Shown here one piece after another: positions 1-13,092 of a stretch of DNA of 64,000 nucleotides (position 1 is the stretch's first letter; every line of letters begins with the position of its first letter). The translations under genes were made by a program, and so were the position numbers. The notes beneath the pieces are model-generated. The model ran no database searches. It saw nothing but the letters and a program-made list of their open reading frames with translations, and was not told the DNA's origin. The stretch is taken from assembly GCA_945859605.1 (NCBI GenBank), contig OX243814.1, positions 29,253,307-29,317,306 of the forward strand, read 5' to 3'. The DNA comes from Lumbricus rubellus (taxonomy: Eukaryota > Annelida > Clitellata > Crassiclitellata > Lumbricidae).

Positions 1-405
1 TATTGAAAAGTTAAAAGCATAAAAAATTGAGCAGATATTGGAAGTTGGATTGATGAAAAATTTCATTGACAAATAGAAGCTGGATGATGAAAAGCGCTTG
101 AAAATGGGACTGGGTTAAGGTATCTTTAATGGCTGAAATGGAAGCGTGATTGACGAAAATAACGCTTAAGAAATGGAAGCTGAATTGATTAAAAGAATGC
201 TTGAGAAATAGAAGTTGGACTGATGAAAAATATTTTTCATAAATAGAAGCGGATTGCTAAAAATTCTTAATTAAATAGGAGCTGGATTGATGACGACTAA
301 TTTTTAAAAGAAAACGTTTGGAATCGTGAAAAAATAATTGTTGCTCCAGCAGAAGAGCATTAATTAAAATGATTCATGCCAAGGTAGAAGTCGGATTGAT
401 GAAAT
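1..405. repeat. Degenerate minisatellite, about 55-bp period
   Basis: The phrase AGAAGCTGGATTGATGAAA and close variants recur roughly every 50-60 bases, with A-rich spacers. No open frame of note crosses it. It lies upstream of the first visible rabaptin exon, presumably in an intron. The copies are strongly diverged, so the array looks old. Confidence 0.6.
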
Positions 406-783
406 ACCTGCGCGAGTTCGAAAATCGCACCCAAATAATAAAATACGCTATTTATTTTTAGTTAAGCTGTTTGGAATAAAATACGCTAAAATACAGTTTT
501 ACCTTGTTTTCTTTTTAGTCTGACAGCCTTTACACCAGGGCATGGTAGTGAAATGACTGCATTTTAGGACTTCTCAAGCGATAATTGATTTGGTTGTTGT
601 CGATTTATCATATGTTAATTTGCATTTAATAGTTGAATGGTATTTCTGTATGTGTTTTAATGATTTTTAAATTTCATGGTTAGAATATTGACATAGGCCT
701 ACTATAAATTTCATTCACACAGTAGTATATTGAGAATCCATTTTTCTATTAGTTGCTGGTGTTTTGTTGTCTCTTTTTACCAG

Positions 784-906
784 ATGGCACAGAGCTAGAG
801 ATGTTGAAACGTAGACAGGCTGAACTTCTGGAGCAGAAGCGGATTGCAGAAGCAGAATTCAATCAGCAGAGGGCAAAGTTCATGGAACTTTTCAAGCAGA
901 AAGAAG
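784..906 (+). CDS. RABEP1-like: Rabaptin-like exon a (first visible)
   Basis: It starts after TTTTTACCAG and ends before GTTTGT. It enters with two bases of a split codon, so an upstream exon is required. It encodes a basic coiled coil containing EFNQQRAKFMELFKQKE, close to the N-terminal rabaptin segment. The ATG at 784 is out of frame and quickly reaches a stop, so it is not the start. Confidence 0.88.
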
Positions 907-3900
907 GTTTGTCAAATTGATTTTTTTAAACTCACTTAAATAATTGTAATACAGTGGAAAACATTTAAAAGAATTTTTTATTTCATCAAAATTTCGTTTT
1001 GAAACGGAGTAGATGCTTGGTCCGTTCTTATACCAATTTGTCTGTGCGTACAAAAGTGCACCTTTGAGTAGCTGTGTCCATTCGAACAAAAGTGCGCCTC
1101 TGAGTAGATTTGTCTGTACGGACAAAAGTGCGCCTCTGAGTTGTTTTCTCAAAGAAACACTATAAAAAATTGTGAAATGAATGAATGATGACAAGGAAAA
1201 AAATTGATTTTTTTATGGATATGATTCGTGGTCGTGTCAAATATTAGTTTATTTTGATTCAGATGATTTGCGTCAGGCTCGGGACAATCTGACTTCTGCT
1301 CAGAATCGCTGTTCAGATCTGGAAAGACAGTTAACCGCCCAGAATAATCAGTTGCAGAAACTTGACACCGAAATAAATGACATGAAGACAACGGTTGTCA
1401 TATCGGAAGTGAACCGAGGGGACGAGATGGAAAAGACTCAGAGGAAATATCGAGAGGAGCTGGCTTCTCTTCAGAGCATCATCAAAGGTAAGTCGGTTTA
1501 TAAATGCCTACTCACCGCCACGTACTTTGCCGCATTTGTTATCGAAAGACCTACTTAGGTATACTTACCTCCTTGTTCTACTGTTCGGTATGCTTGTGGA
1601 AAGGTAAGTTGGAACTTAATAGCCTACTACTCAGCTCCTTCTACTTTTTGCATTCATCATCAAAGGTAGACCCGGTAAACTTTTTTGCCTAATCACCTCC
1701 TACTCTTTGGTATTCATCATCAATGGTAAGTAGGTCCTTTTAGGCCTACTCAGCCCCCTTCTATTCTGCAGCATTCTTCACTGAAGGTAAGAACCCGTAG
1801 CTCCCATAATGCTATGGATAACGAGCTGGAAAACCGGCCGGCCGGGTTCAGAGGGTTAAGCCTATCCACCTCCAACTCTTTGGTATTCATCATCATTGGT
1901 TAGCAGAATCTACTTGTAGCCTCATCCTCATTCCTCTCGTTTTTTTCTTTCTGCCTCTTCCATGTCCTGACATGTATATATTTATCTCGCTTGTTGGATT
2001 TTGAAACCTCTTGGATTAATCCTTTTGACTTCTGCATCAATCACTTGAAAATTTTGGAGTTTTTACTGACTGCTATAAGTTGTTTATTTTCTGTTTTTGT
2101 TTTGATGTTAATTCTCTGTCAATAAACAGTTACTACTGAAATGTGTGGTTGGGTTTTGTGATCTGGCTAGATAAATGTTGTTGTTGTTGTGTTTCTATGT
2201 TAAGATCTTAATTTTGTATTATTGTGAATTACATCAATCATTCTCATTTAATATGAGATGACTGGCAAGAGTTAAAGAGTTAATTCACTGCAAGAATCAT
2301 GAAAATGTGTTCATATTATGGTCAAATAAGCATTCTTCACGTTCAAATCTTTTGGCTGCTCTTCGAAGTTGGCCCTGCATGCAGCAGCATTAAGTCATCA
2401 AGTCACTAAGTCATTAGGTTACTAAGTCATTAAGTCACTAAGTCATTAAGTCACTAAGTCATTAATTCACTGAATGCAGATTGATAATGCCTTGAAGTAT
2501 GATGGAGCCACGGTGTCAATCACTGGTGTCTCAGACAAGGCTCCAACCTTTGTGCCATGATATCACGTAATACCCCCAGTGCTTGATATTTTGTGTGGTT
2601 CCTTGATATTCGGGAATCCCGCATGCTGGAGGCTATTACTGATTTATAGGTTGTTTAATACAGTGCGTTGAATTGTTGTTGTGTCTTATATTTGCATACT
2701 CAATTATGTACATTGCTCTGGTTTTGTTGGACATTTTGCATCCGTGTTAGGCATACTGCCCAGGGTGATTGTTGCAGAATATTTGATTAGCGCTTTGTTA
2801 AAATCCTGTTCAGGATGATATTGGAGAGTGGTGTGGGCAGAGTCTGGGCCCTGGAGTCCAACTAGAATTGCAGCTTCCAATGATACTATTACAGTAGAAC
2901 CATATGTAGCATTAATCAATAACGTGAGATTCTGATAAACACTAAGAAACAGATGTTAAATTTTGGTTGATGTTTTGAATTGGACCTCAGTGCACTGTGA
3001 TGGTATAATGTGGTACAGTATAGGCCCATCAATGCATGGTCACTGTAAGCGAAAGTTGACAAACTTATGGTTACTAACGACATGTGGGTTAAGAGGATGA
3101 TGTCGAGATATGGTAACTAATGAATGATTTGCATTAATCTTAGTGTTTCCAGGAATTGTAAAAATTTAGGCAACTTGAGCCTTGATGTGAAGGCATGTGC
3201 GTTGTGGCTGACTGTGAGACTATTTTGTCGCTAAGGCGTAAAAAAAAAATGTTGTGTTTCCGGTAACCCGACCGACCCATTTTTACGGCCGCGACTCAAA
3301 TATTTTAGTAAAAAATTGTTATTAAAAAAAATATTTAAAAAAAATTAATTAAATTATTTTTTTTTAAACATTTGTATTGACATAACATAAGAGACGTCAA
3401 CAAAATGAAATTAATAGGACTCTTTCTAGAGCAGTTTTAGGTGCAGACAGTCGGGAAATAGGCAGTTTATACTTGCTTAGAACACGTACTTTGCTTCAGC
3501 GTGCAAAAAAGACTAGTGGGGTATACTTTTTCGGATAGTCACTGCATAAAAATATTTTACCAAAATAAAAATATTTTCCGACCCACCTACCCAATTTTTT
3601 TTAACTCTGTTACCGGAAACACAAAATTTTTTAGGCCTAATTACTTAAAAAGGCCACTTTACTGTCTCGTTATATGCAAAATGGATGGTGATTGAATATA
3701 CCAACGTATGTTTCTCGCCACTTCAGTATATCTAGTGTTTCCAGACACTATTAAAAAAAATTGTGAAGATGTCTAATTGAACTGTCGAGTGTGTGTGTGT
3801 ACACTGCTGTTGAACATTACCTTCGCTGAGATCATAGCTCTACATATTCATCAACTCATACCTTGAATTCAGACTTGACTTACGACTTTGCCGATGCTCT

Positions 3901-6900
3901 CACACACAACTGTCACTCATTTAGTGAAGTTCTCCACTTCTAAGTAGTGCTTTCCATATTTGAGTTTCATGATCGGTTGATCTCTCCCTCTGGCGTGAAT
4001 CTGATTTAGCCAGGACCAAGTCCTGTTGCCCTGGGAGACGACATGGACGTGCTGAACCTCTCCCCCCTCTGAACTCCCCCCCCATAGGTGCAATCACGTC
4101 CTAAAAGTTAGGGGGGGGCCATAATGAATCACGTCCTAAAAGTTGGGGGACCATAATAATAAAGTTAGGGGCCACTCAAAAGTTGGGGGGACGCGTCCCA
4201 TAGGTCCCATAAGGTGGTTGCGCCTATGCCCCCCCTGGACTCCCTTGAATTAAGATGTGAATATGAATCTTTTGCGTTTGACAGAGCTTACGATTCAGGT
4301 TCAACAGTCATCGCCGACTCACTATGAACAAGAAATCGCTAAACTGCTGCGGCAGAAAGAGAAACTGGAGAACGAGTTGCAAGAAACGAGGAGCAGAGTC
4401 AACCGAGATAGGTAGAAAACTTTGAAGCCCACATGTCTTTCACTTTCAGCTTAAAAATAACATGGTTCATTCAACAAGAAATTGATGTTATTTTCTTGGT
4501 CGTACATGTAAAATTTCTGTTAAGTTCAAAAGTTTTGTCAGTTTCTGTTCATTGGTTGTACAAGTGTACATGTTCGTATCGCACAGTCATTTCTTATCGC
4601 TACACTGTAACACAAAGTGTTACTATTTATTGTAAAAGTTAGTTTATTGATTAGGCCTATGTTTAAAACTAGTTCATGTGCCCTACGAGATTATGCAAGT
4701 TCCCTACCCACAGCTGACAGTACAGTATTTCTTTTGATTCTGTATGACAGGGAAGGTATTCTAACATCACTAACGAAGACACTGCAGAAACGAGTTGGAA
4801 CTGTTGACCCTCGAGATGCTGATGAAGAAAACCTTGAATATAGTATGAAGAAGGTAGCTCATTATATTTGCATGATTATAGATCAGCAATTCAGCTTACA
4901 CCTCAACCTACCTTAGATCTTCCATTTCCAAATCAATTACTGGCCGGTAGATAGCCATGTACATTATATATTATATTTTGTTTGTATGTGCACTTGTTAT
5001 AGCGCCCCTTCAAGATATATATCTACTCAGAGGCGCTCCCGAATGCAGAGCGGACGCTGCATCGGAGTTTCACGCCGAAGCGCTGAGCAATTGCGAGTGA
5101 AGGACTTGCCCAAGATCCCTACGCTGTGGCTTGAGGGTGGATTCGAACCTCGAACCTTCCGGCTCCAAGGCAACGACGCCACCACTACACCACCATGACC
5201 CAATATATGTAACCATTATACCATTTCTACCAACTACGTCATATTAAAGGGACTAGTTTTACTATAATGCAGTGTTTTAGACCATTTTCCATATTTATTT
5301 AATGTGAAAAGCATCTTAACAAGACCGTTCGCTACTCAGTCACAAGGAAGGGATTAGTTCTACGGGTTACAGCCGCTACACAAGTGCTTGTTAAGACGGC
5401 AATTATAGAGAGCTCTGGGAATGAAGTTTTTATCGACTTTCTGTGTTAATGCATGACCGTATGACAGATGAAAAGGGTATATCTCTGATGAGCTTAGAAT
5501 GTTTACTGTGTGCTGGTGAAGTATATATTTTGCATGAAAGATTGTTTCGTTAGAATTGCCCAGTGTAGGAGAGTGTATCATGTTTCAATGGCTATAGAGG
5601 AAAACAGATCCGGATGGTACCAACATGCTGCAGAGCGATGTTTGTCGGCTTGGTTGGCATAATAAAAGAACACAACTTCCTAAAGTATTCTATTACAATT
5701 GCTGAATAATAAGGACATTGTTGAAGCTGAAACAATATCTGGGGCAATGCCTCTAACCGTGCTATTTAAGTCAGAATTGTTTTGAGGAATTGTTTTGTAA
5801 GAAGTCCCTGTTGTGTGTGTGTGTGTGTGTGTGTGTGCAAGCGTGGGTGTGTGTGGGTTTGTGTACTGTGTGTGTTCTTTTTGTTTCTGCATTTTTGGGG
5901 TTGAACTCCTCATAATATTATTGTTTTTTCTCAAGGCTCAGGAGGACGCTGAGAAATTGCGAGCTGTCCTAACGCCGTTTGAAGAGGAGATAAGTTCACT
6001 GAAAGCAGAGCTGAAGCGCTGTCATGAACACATGGCAGTTCTAGACGGCCAGGTAGATCAATCAATCAATCAATCAATTTTCGTTTAATCAAAACTTCAG
6101 GCTGGCAGAACATGTTACATTCAACTAATTTTACAAAGGTTTTATATATAAGTTCAGTTTATATATGCAACATAAATAAATATTTTGCTTCAATTAGTAT
6201 TAATTGATCTATGTTTGTTAGGTTAAAAAAAAATGATCTAGGTTTGCTAGGTTAAAAATTGTTTTTGAATAGTACTCTAGAGATAAAGTTACAATTATCT
6301 TTTTCCGGAAAAGAGAAGTCATGAGCCCAAGGACGGAGTTCATGACCACAGGAGAGATAACTTGATGTCTTGTCTCAGTGAGATAACTTGATGTGAGATA
6401 ACTTGATGTCTTGTCTCAGTGAGATAACTTGATGTGAGATAACTTGATGTCTTGTCTCAGTGAGATAACTTGATGTGAGATAACTTGATGTCTTGCCTCA
6501 GTGAGATAACTTGATGTGAGATAACTTGATGTCTTGTCTCAGTGAGATAACTTGATGTGAGATAACTTGATGTCTTGCCTCAGTGAGATAACTTGATGTG
6601 AGATAACTTGATGTCTTGTCTCAGTGAGATAACTTGATGTGAGATAACTTGATGTCTTGCCTCAGTGAGATAACTTGATGTGAGATAACTTGATGTCTTG
6701 TCTCAGTGAGATAACTTGATGTGAGATAACTTGATGTCTTGCCTCAGTGAGATAACTTGATGTCTTGTCTCAGTGAGGGTTTGTAGCGATCTTATCATCA
6801 TCATCATCATCGCTATCCTTGGGTTAACAACCCGTAGGTGTCCGACGCCACTCTCTGTCTGAGTCTGTCTCGCATCATGCTTCCCAACTTCAACCGGTCC

Positions 6901-9900
6901 GGTCAGCAGGTCCGCTCCATACCATTAACATCTTGGAGCCACTAGACCACCTTGTCCGATTGAAGAGAATATTGGGAGAGAGGTACGAAGGACAACCTGG
7001 GTCAATGCCCGTATGTGGCCCACGTATGCTCTCTCCTTCGACTCTCTCCACCGGTCTGTCCTGACCGGCCTGTGCATGTGTGCTCCACTGCTCCACATCA
7101 TGACACCTTGAAGCATCTGGGTCACTATGTCACTTATGTCGTGGTTTTTGCGGATTTCTATGGTCTTGTCTTTTTCTGCCAGTGTATCTCCACCCATCTG
7201 GCAAACCTTCCTCCTTTGTCCGGGCTTAGGACCGGCACAGAGACTTTGTTGGTTCCCTGTGGCGGAGGATGGATGCAGTTTAACGTCATGCCCAATGACG
7301 TTAATGATGGGAAGTATTGGGTAAACCTACTACTCTGTAAAGGGTTAAAGACGGTCTAGATGGGCAAATGAAGTTATGGTCGCAAAATAGGGATTCTGTC
7401 TGAAACTTTTCTCACTAAATGTATGCTGTTTTTTGGCGTATTGGAATTTGGAGCACTCCTGAGTAGTTTTCTGAAGGGACGCTGTATATACGTGTTTTCC
7501 GTTGCTTTTAGGAGCTGAGAAGTCTGCAGGAAGCGTCAAGGAGAAGACGGTCTCATCCAAACAGTTCTTCTTCGTTGTCCTCTGATCAGGGACAGGATCT
7601 TACAGACAGTATTGTTATTCCAAAAACATCTGGTCAGTAATTTTTGTTCTAAATTTTTTGGCAGAAATATCTGCAATTTGCCAAATCTCTAATTTTGGCT
7701 AGTGTTTTTTTTTGTCCAATGCACAAGTTTTTGATCATGTGGTGAGTGTTTCTTGTCCAGGTCTCTGTTTGTTTTTTATGATAATTTTGACCAGTATTTA
7801 CCGGTACTGACATTTATTTGTTTTTGTCCAGTTCACTTGTACTCTTTTTGGCCTGTTTGTGCAAGTCCATAACACCTACTACGTAAGTGATTAAGTGAGT
7901 AAATAGCCTTTATCTGCATCTGACAAGTGCATTTGCACTATATTGCATGCAAAACTACATTCATTCAAAAAGAGCTATTACAGATAACAGTAGATTTTAA
8001 AGTCACTCATTCGTAGCTGATTATAACTGAAAATGCTAACTGCTTTGTACTAACTGCTTTAGAAGTGCTATGAATGATGGTGGCATTATGATCAATTAAA
8101 CATGCAGAAATAATAAATAGTGTTTTTTGTGTGTGTTACAGTGATTGTTTTGAAATTCATTGTCACTGTAGACCTCTACTATCATAGATTTGTCTTCTAT
8201 TGTTTAAGGTGACAATTCAGACAACATGTCTTCAAAGGATGAAGGAATTCGATTTGTGAAAAGAAAAGAGTGGGATTTGCTGCAGAGACAAGTAGGCACC
8301 TATGGAAGTTTAGTATTAAATGCTGAGTATTTAGTATGATCATTATACCGCCGTTTTAGAAGTTCTGATTTTATCATCAGTTTTAAAGTTTCAAATTTTG
8401 TGAAGTTGTTGTTTATTATATGAAGCACATTGTGAGAATGTAATGTATACAGCAATTTACTGCAAAATATTGTAAAATTTTACTTGTGTTTTTTGCAACC
8501 AGTCTTTGAAATATGGTCTTATCTATTGTTTTATGCATTCACTTCTAAAGAATTCATGCAGTTAGCGATTCAATGAAGTGCTCAGTTGCTGAACATGAAA
8601 CTAGGAAACTACCGGTAACTGAGTTTGAACAAGACATGTGAAGTCGTGAACAGAGAAAAAATGGTTGGGTAAAGAGTGCAAAGACATTATCATTGCTATT
8701 AACATGGTCTTGTGATTGCAAGCAGAAGTGTTGAAAGACAACTAAATTTTATACTTGTGAAACAGCTATCTACCAACTTTTCACTCTATTATTTGAATCC
8801 CGGTTGTATTTACTTTGGGCAAGTCCTTCACTCGCAATTGCTCAGCTCTTCGGCGTGAAACTCCGATGCAGTGTGCGCTCTGTAGTCGGGAGCGCCACTG
8901 AGTAGAGAGCTTGAAGGGGCGCTATAACAAGTGCACATACAAACAAATACAAACAAACAAATTTAGTTGTGCACTTTTTTATCTGAAGTTGGAGAATTCC
9001 AAGAAGCCGTGCATTGAGTGCGAGAAACTGCGAGCCGAGCTAAAACTTCTGCAAAAGGATGATAAGCGGACGCAGGAGCGACTCAACTCTACCGAGCGCT
9101 TACTCGAGAATGAGAGACTCGCGAGACAACAGCTGGAGGAGTATAAAGCGTCTCTCGAGATGAAACTCAATATAACGGCTAAGGAAGCACGGTCACATGT
9201 AAGGGTTGTTTTTAACCCTTTAATGCCAGAGGGTATAGGATTTCCCATACCATTTACTACCATCTCGGCATTAAAGGGTTTTAAGAAATTTTTAGAACTG
9301 CACAACCCCTTCTTTTCTTTCCCACCCTCCATGGTAAATTACTTCCAATCGAAGGACAATGGCCATTTTTTGCTTGTTTTAGCTGTATAAAAGTGCTTCT
9401 ACAACTGCACAAATCCGTTTAGAACTGCACATTTTGTGTACAACTGCACGTTAAAAAAGCCCTGTCACAGGTAATGTCATCGTTGCCAACCAGTGCGGTT
9501 GTTAGCAAAATATATCTTTTCTTTCTTCAATTTCGCTTTGACTGTTTCCCCAGTGCTCACCTTTTTTTGAAGCTCAGTGTCTTTTTGGCCATTTTACTAT
9601 TACTCTTGTTTTTACTATGCTATGGTATGCCCTGGTGCAAAAATGATATATAAGATAATGGCAAGGACTCTTAGATAAAACCAAGGATTTTGATGACCCC
9701 TATGGTAGTATTTTCGATTAGTAACTTCTATGGTATCGAACCCATGAACCCACTAACATGGTTTGTGTGCAATGCGAGAGGCTCTGTAAAAATTTATATA
9801 TGTATAATACAGTACAATTTGTTGCTTCTCTTGACTTATGGATTGCTAGCTTGAAGGGGCGCTATAGAAATGGAGAAATAAATAGATATAATATCTGCAT

Positions 9901-12900
9901 TTACATTTAAACTGTGCATAAAGACATGTTTGCGATTTCTATGCAGATTTTAACTTTGACGAGCAAAGTTCAGGACTCGGAAAAATTTCTGGAAGGTGCT
10001 AAGAAACGGTTTTCTGACAATAAAAGACAACTCAAAGAGCAAATGGTAAACATTTTCAGGGTCTTAATTTTTACACACGTGAAGTGAATCTCCATGAAAT
10101 TTAAATTTGCATTTAAATTACTTCTCTTGTCAGCCTTGTCTTACCTCCAGCAAAAAATAGGACATACCCCAAAATCTACTTGAATCAGCTAACTTGTCCA
10201 AGTCTTTCATTAACTGATGCATAAAAGTTTAAGAGGGAGCAGTAATGTGTATCAGATTTTGAAATGCTAATCATCGTTACTGATTTTTGTGCGACTGTTT
10301 TAATAATGATATGATATCTTATTTGAAACTCAACAGCGTCATGAGATAGCACTGCAAGACAACAGTTAGTAAAATCTGCTTGAAAGTAACTGAACTTTCT
10401 GTTCATTGAAAGTAACTGAACTTTCTGTTCATTGAAAGTAACTGAACTTTCTGTTCATTGAAAGTAACTGAACTTTCTGTTCATTGAAAGTAACTGAACT
10501 TTTTGTTCATTGAAAGTAACTGAACTTTTTGTTCATTGAAAGTAACTGAACTTTTTGTTCATTGAAAGTAACTGAACTTTTTGTTCATTGAAAGTAACTG
10601 AACTGTTTTGTTGATTGAAAGTAACTGAACTTTCTGTTAATTCAAAATAGCTGAACTTTTTATTCATTATAGGGCATAAATGCTAATACCTCCATTAAAT
10701 TTGCCTATTTTTTGAGTAAACAAAGTGTTTTATTTGACTTACAGAGTGCAATGACTACCTACAGAGAAGATTTGCAGGCTGAGGTAATTATAATAGTTTG
10801 GCTAACCTATTAAAAATATTAGGACTCTTTTGAATGTTTCTTCCAAGCTTTCCTGAACAAGTGTTCCACGTGTGCAATGTGCATTTTCAAGTTCTACTGA
10901 ATCATGCACTAAAATGTTTTGAAAATAAGCCATAAAAAGATGTTGATTAACTCTATCGCGCCTAAGTTGTTTTTCATAAATATAACCATAATTTGTTCAT
11001 ATATATATATAGAAAAACACTTAAAGTTTGTGGAAATATTGACATGTCTTATATCATTTTGTTCGTATTTGATTGCACAACAATATTCTGCCTAGAAAAA
11101 TCATATCAATTGACGTGTTTGCCCTAAAATTTATAAATATATTAAATATTTAAAAAAATAAAATTAAAATTTATAACATTAAAAATTAATAAAAAAATCT
11201 ATGAACAAAATAAAATGTAATGCAAACAGAGCTAAACGTAGCTACTTATATGACAAGCTTGTAGCAAACAGTGAAGGGCTAAAAAATTGTGAATGTAATC
11301 GAAAAATGATTTTATATTGCTCCCACTTAGAAGTAATGAGATCGCCGCTCGAAATAATAGGCTTGCGGCAATGTTGCCGTATTTCTATCCAAAAATGTCA
11401 ACAAATAGAGAATTTCTTTATGGGTCCTTTACACAACTGGATTGCCTGATAAACCTTGTGTTTCTAACTACGCTGAAAGACCTAAATTAAAAACTAACTA
11501 CAAATAAGTGATCAAAATATGAGCTACCGTAACGCGCGGACGAATGCATGCAAATGGCTGGTTATAAATCTTCACGAAATTACGGCCATAGTTTTCGTTT
11601 ATAACTTCATCAAATCAATTGGGAAAACCAATGTTTGGGTATTTTCTGAGACGCAGACATGTTCGCTAACGAAATATATAAATAGAATTCTAAATATATC
11701 TACATTATATGACAAACGGGTGCGTTTTTTGTTATACGGTCACAATCGACCGTATTCGGCACCAAAGAGTTAATACATACTTACAAGTGTGCAATGAGCA
11801 TATAAATACTTTGTATATAAAGATGTCCATACTATGTATGCATTGCATAATATAGATTTGCACACTGAGGTAATAATATTATTTCTGCTACAGGTCTGTA
11901 TTTTTTGAATGATTTATGTTGGTTTTGTCATTTTTCGTTTATTTGTCTGCAATTTCATTGTGAACTGACTACTGTGAAATATTTCATTAATGTGTTTATA
12001 AATGCATTATTATATGATTAAAAGGCATCTTTGTGAGGCTGTTTGTGTGAATGGTTTAACATGGGTGATCCCTGATTTGATCTTCTAGTTCCTCATACCA
12101 GAACAGTTGTGGCTTAGTCCCGGTCCTTTACTGCAATTGAAATATGCTGTCGCCAGCGGCCATCTACACAATCTCAAATTCTAGCTGGTAATCCCTCCTC
12201 TTTATTGTCTTTTCTCAACATCTATTTCTTCTCTCGTGACCTTGCACACTGGGAGTGGCTCTGAACGGTTCACCTACTACAGGTGTTTCATAAATGTTTT
12301 GATGCAATAATACAATGCAATGCTGTTTAAGCGACAGGTATTTTTTCATTTTACAGTTAACTCGACTTCAAGATGAAAATGATGAACTCGTTGGCAAACA
12401 TTCCAGATTCGCTCAGGATCTTCAGGAGGAGTTCATCAATCTTCCCAGTAATGTTGAGGTCTGATGGTTTTTACTAAGCTTAAATATAAATTTGTTGCTT
12501 TTATTTTAAATACTTAAATTATAGTTACGTATTATAATGATAATTATTGGATTTTATTAGTCTGTCTGGCATAGGGTGATTACAATACAATAATTGTATT
12601 ATAATGTATTATTGTGTAATAACTACGATATTATATATGTGACCCGCTTCATGAAAAGGTACCATAAGTCGGGTTTGGAGTTATTATGCCTTCACAAACC
12701 AGCTAAGTGAGCTGAACATTTTGCTGAAAACCAGATAAAAATCGGATGATAAATGACCGACTTATAATGATGAACATGAGAAATTGCCACTTTATTTCCA
12801 TCGATGAGTATCGTGGGGTCTTGCACACTGGGAGCGCTTCTGAGCGATTTATCCTACAAGAGGTTCACGACCAATTCTCAGTGTTGTCTATTATGTAATA

Positions 12901-13055
12901 TTATCAGTGTTATTAACTTAAAAGTCCTTTTCACCTGCTGCTAAAAATACCAAGAACTCAAATTTGATTTAAAAATTTTTTTTCCCTTCACGTCTTTATG
13001 CGCGATTTCTGGGGAAACTGTACCCCGACTTATGGTACCTTATCATATAGCGGGT

Positions 13056-13092
<37 letters not shown>

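Noticed and set aside
784..798. ATG at 784 as rabaptin start
   Set aside because: It reads ATGGCACAGAGCTAG, a stop after four codons, and is out of frame with the coiled-coil coding.
6353..6778. Possible CRISPR-like array
   Set aside because: Spacers are not unique; it is a plain minisatellite in a eukaryotic intron.
7015..7359. 114-residue frame in the rabaptin intron
   Set aside because: No matching splice phase, no domain, and it overlaps a repeated retroelement-like fragment.
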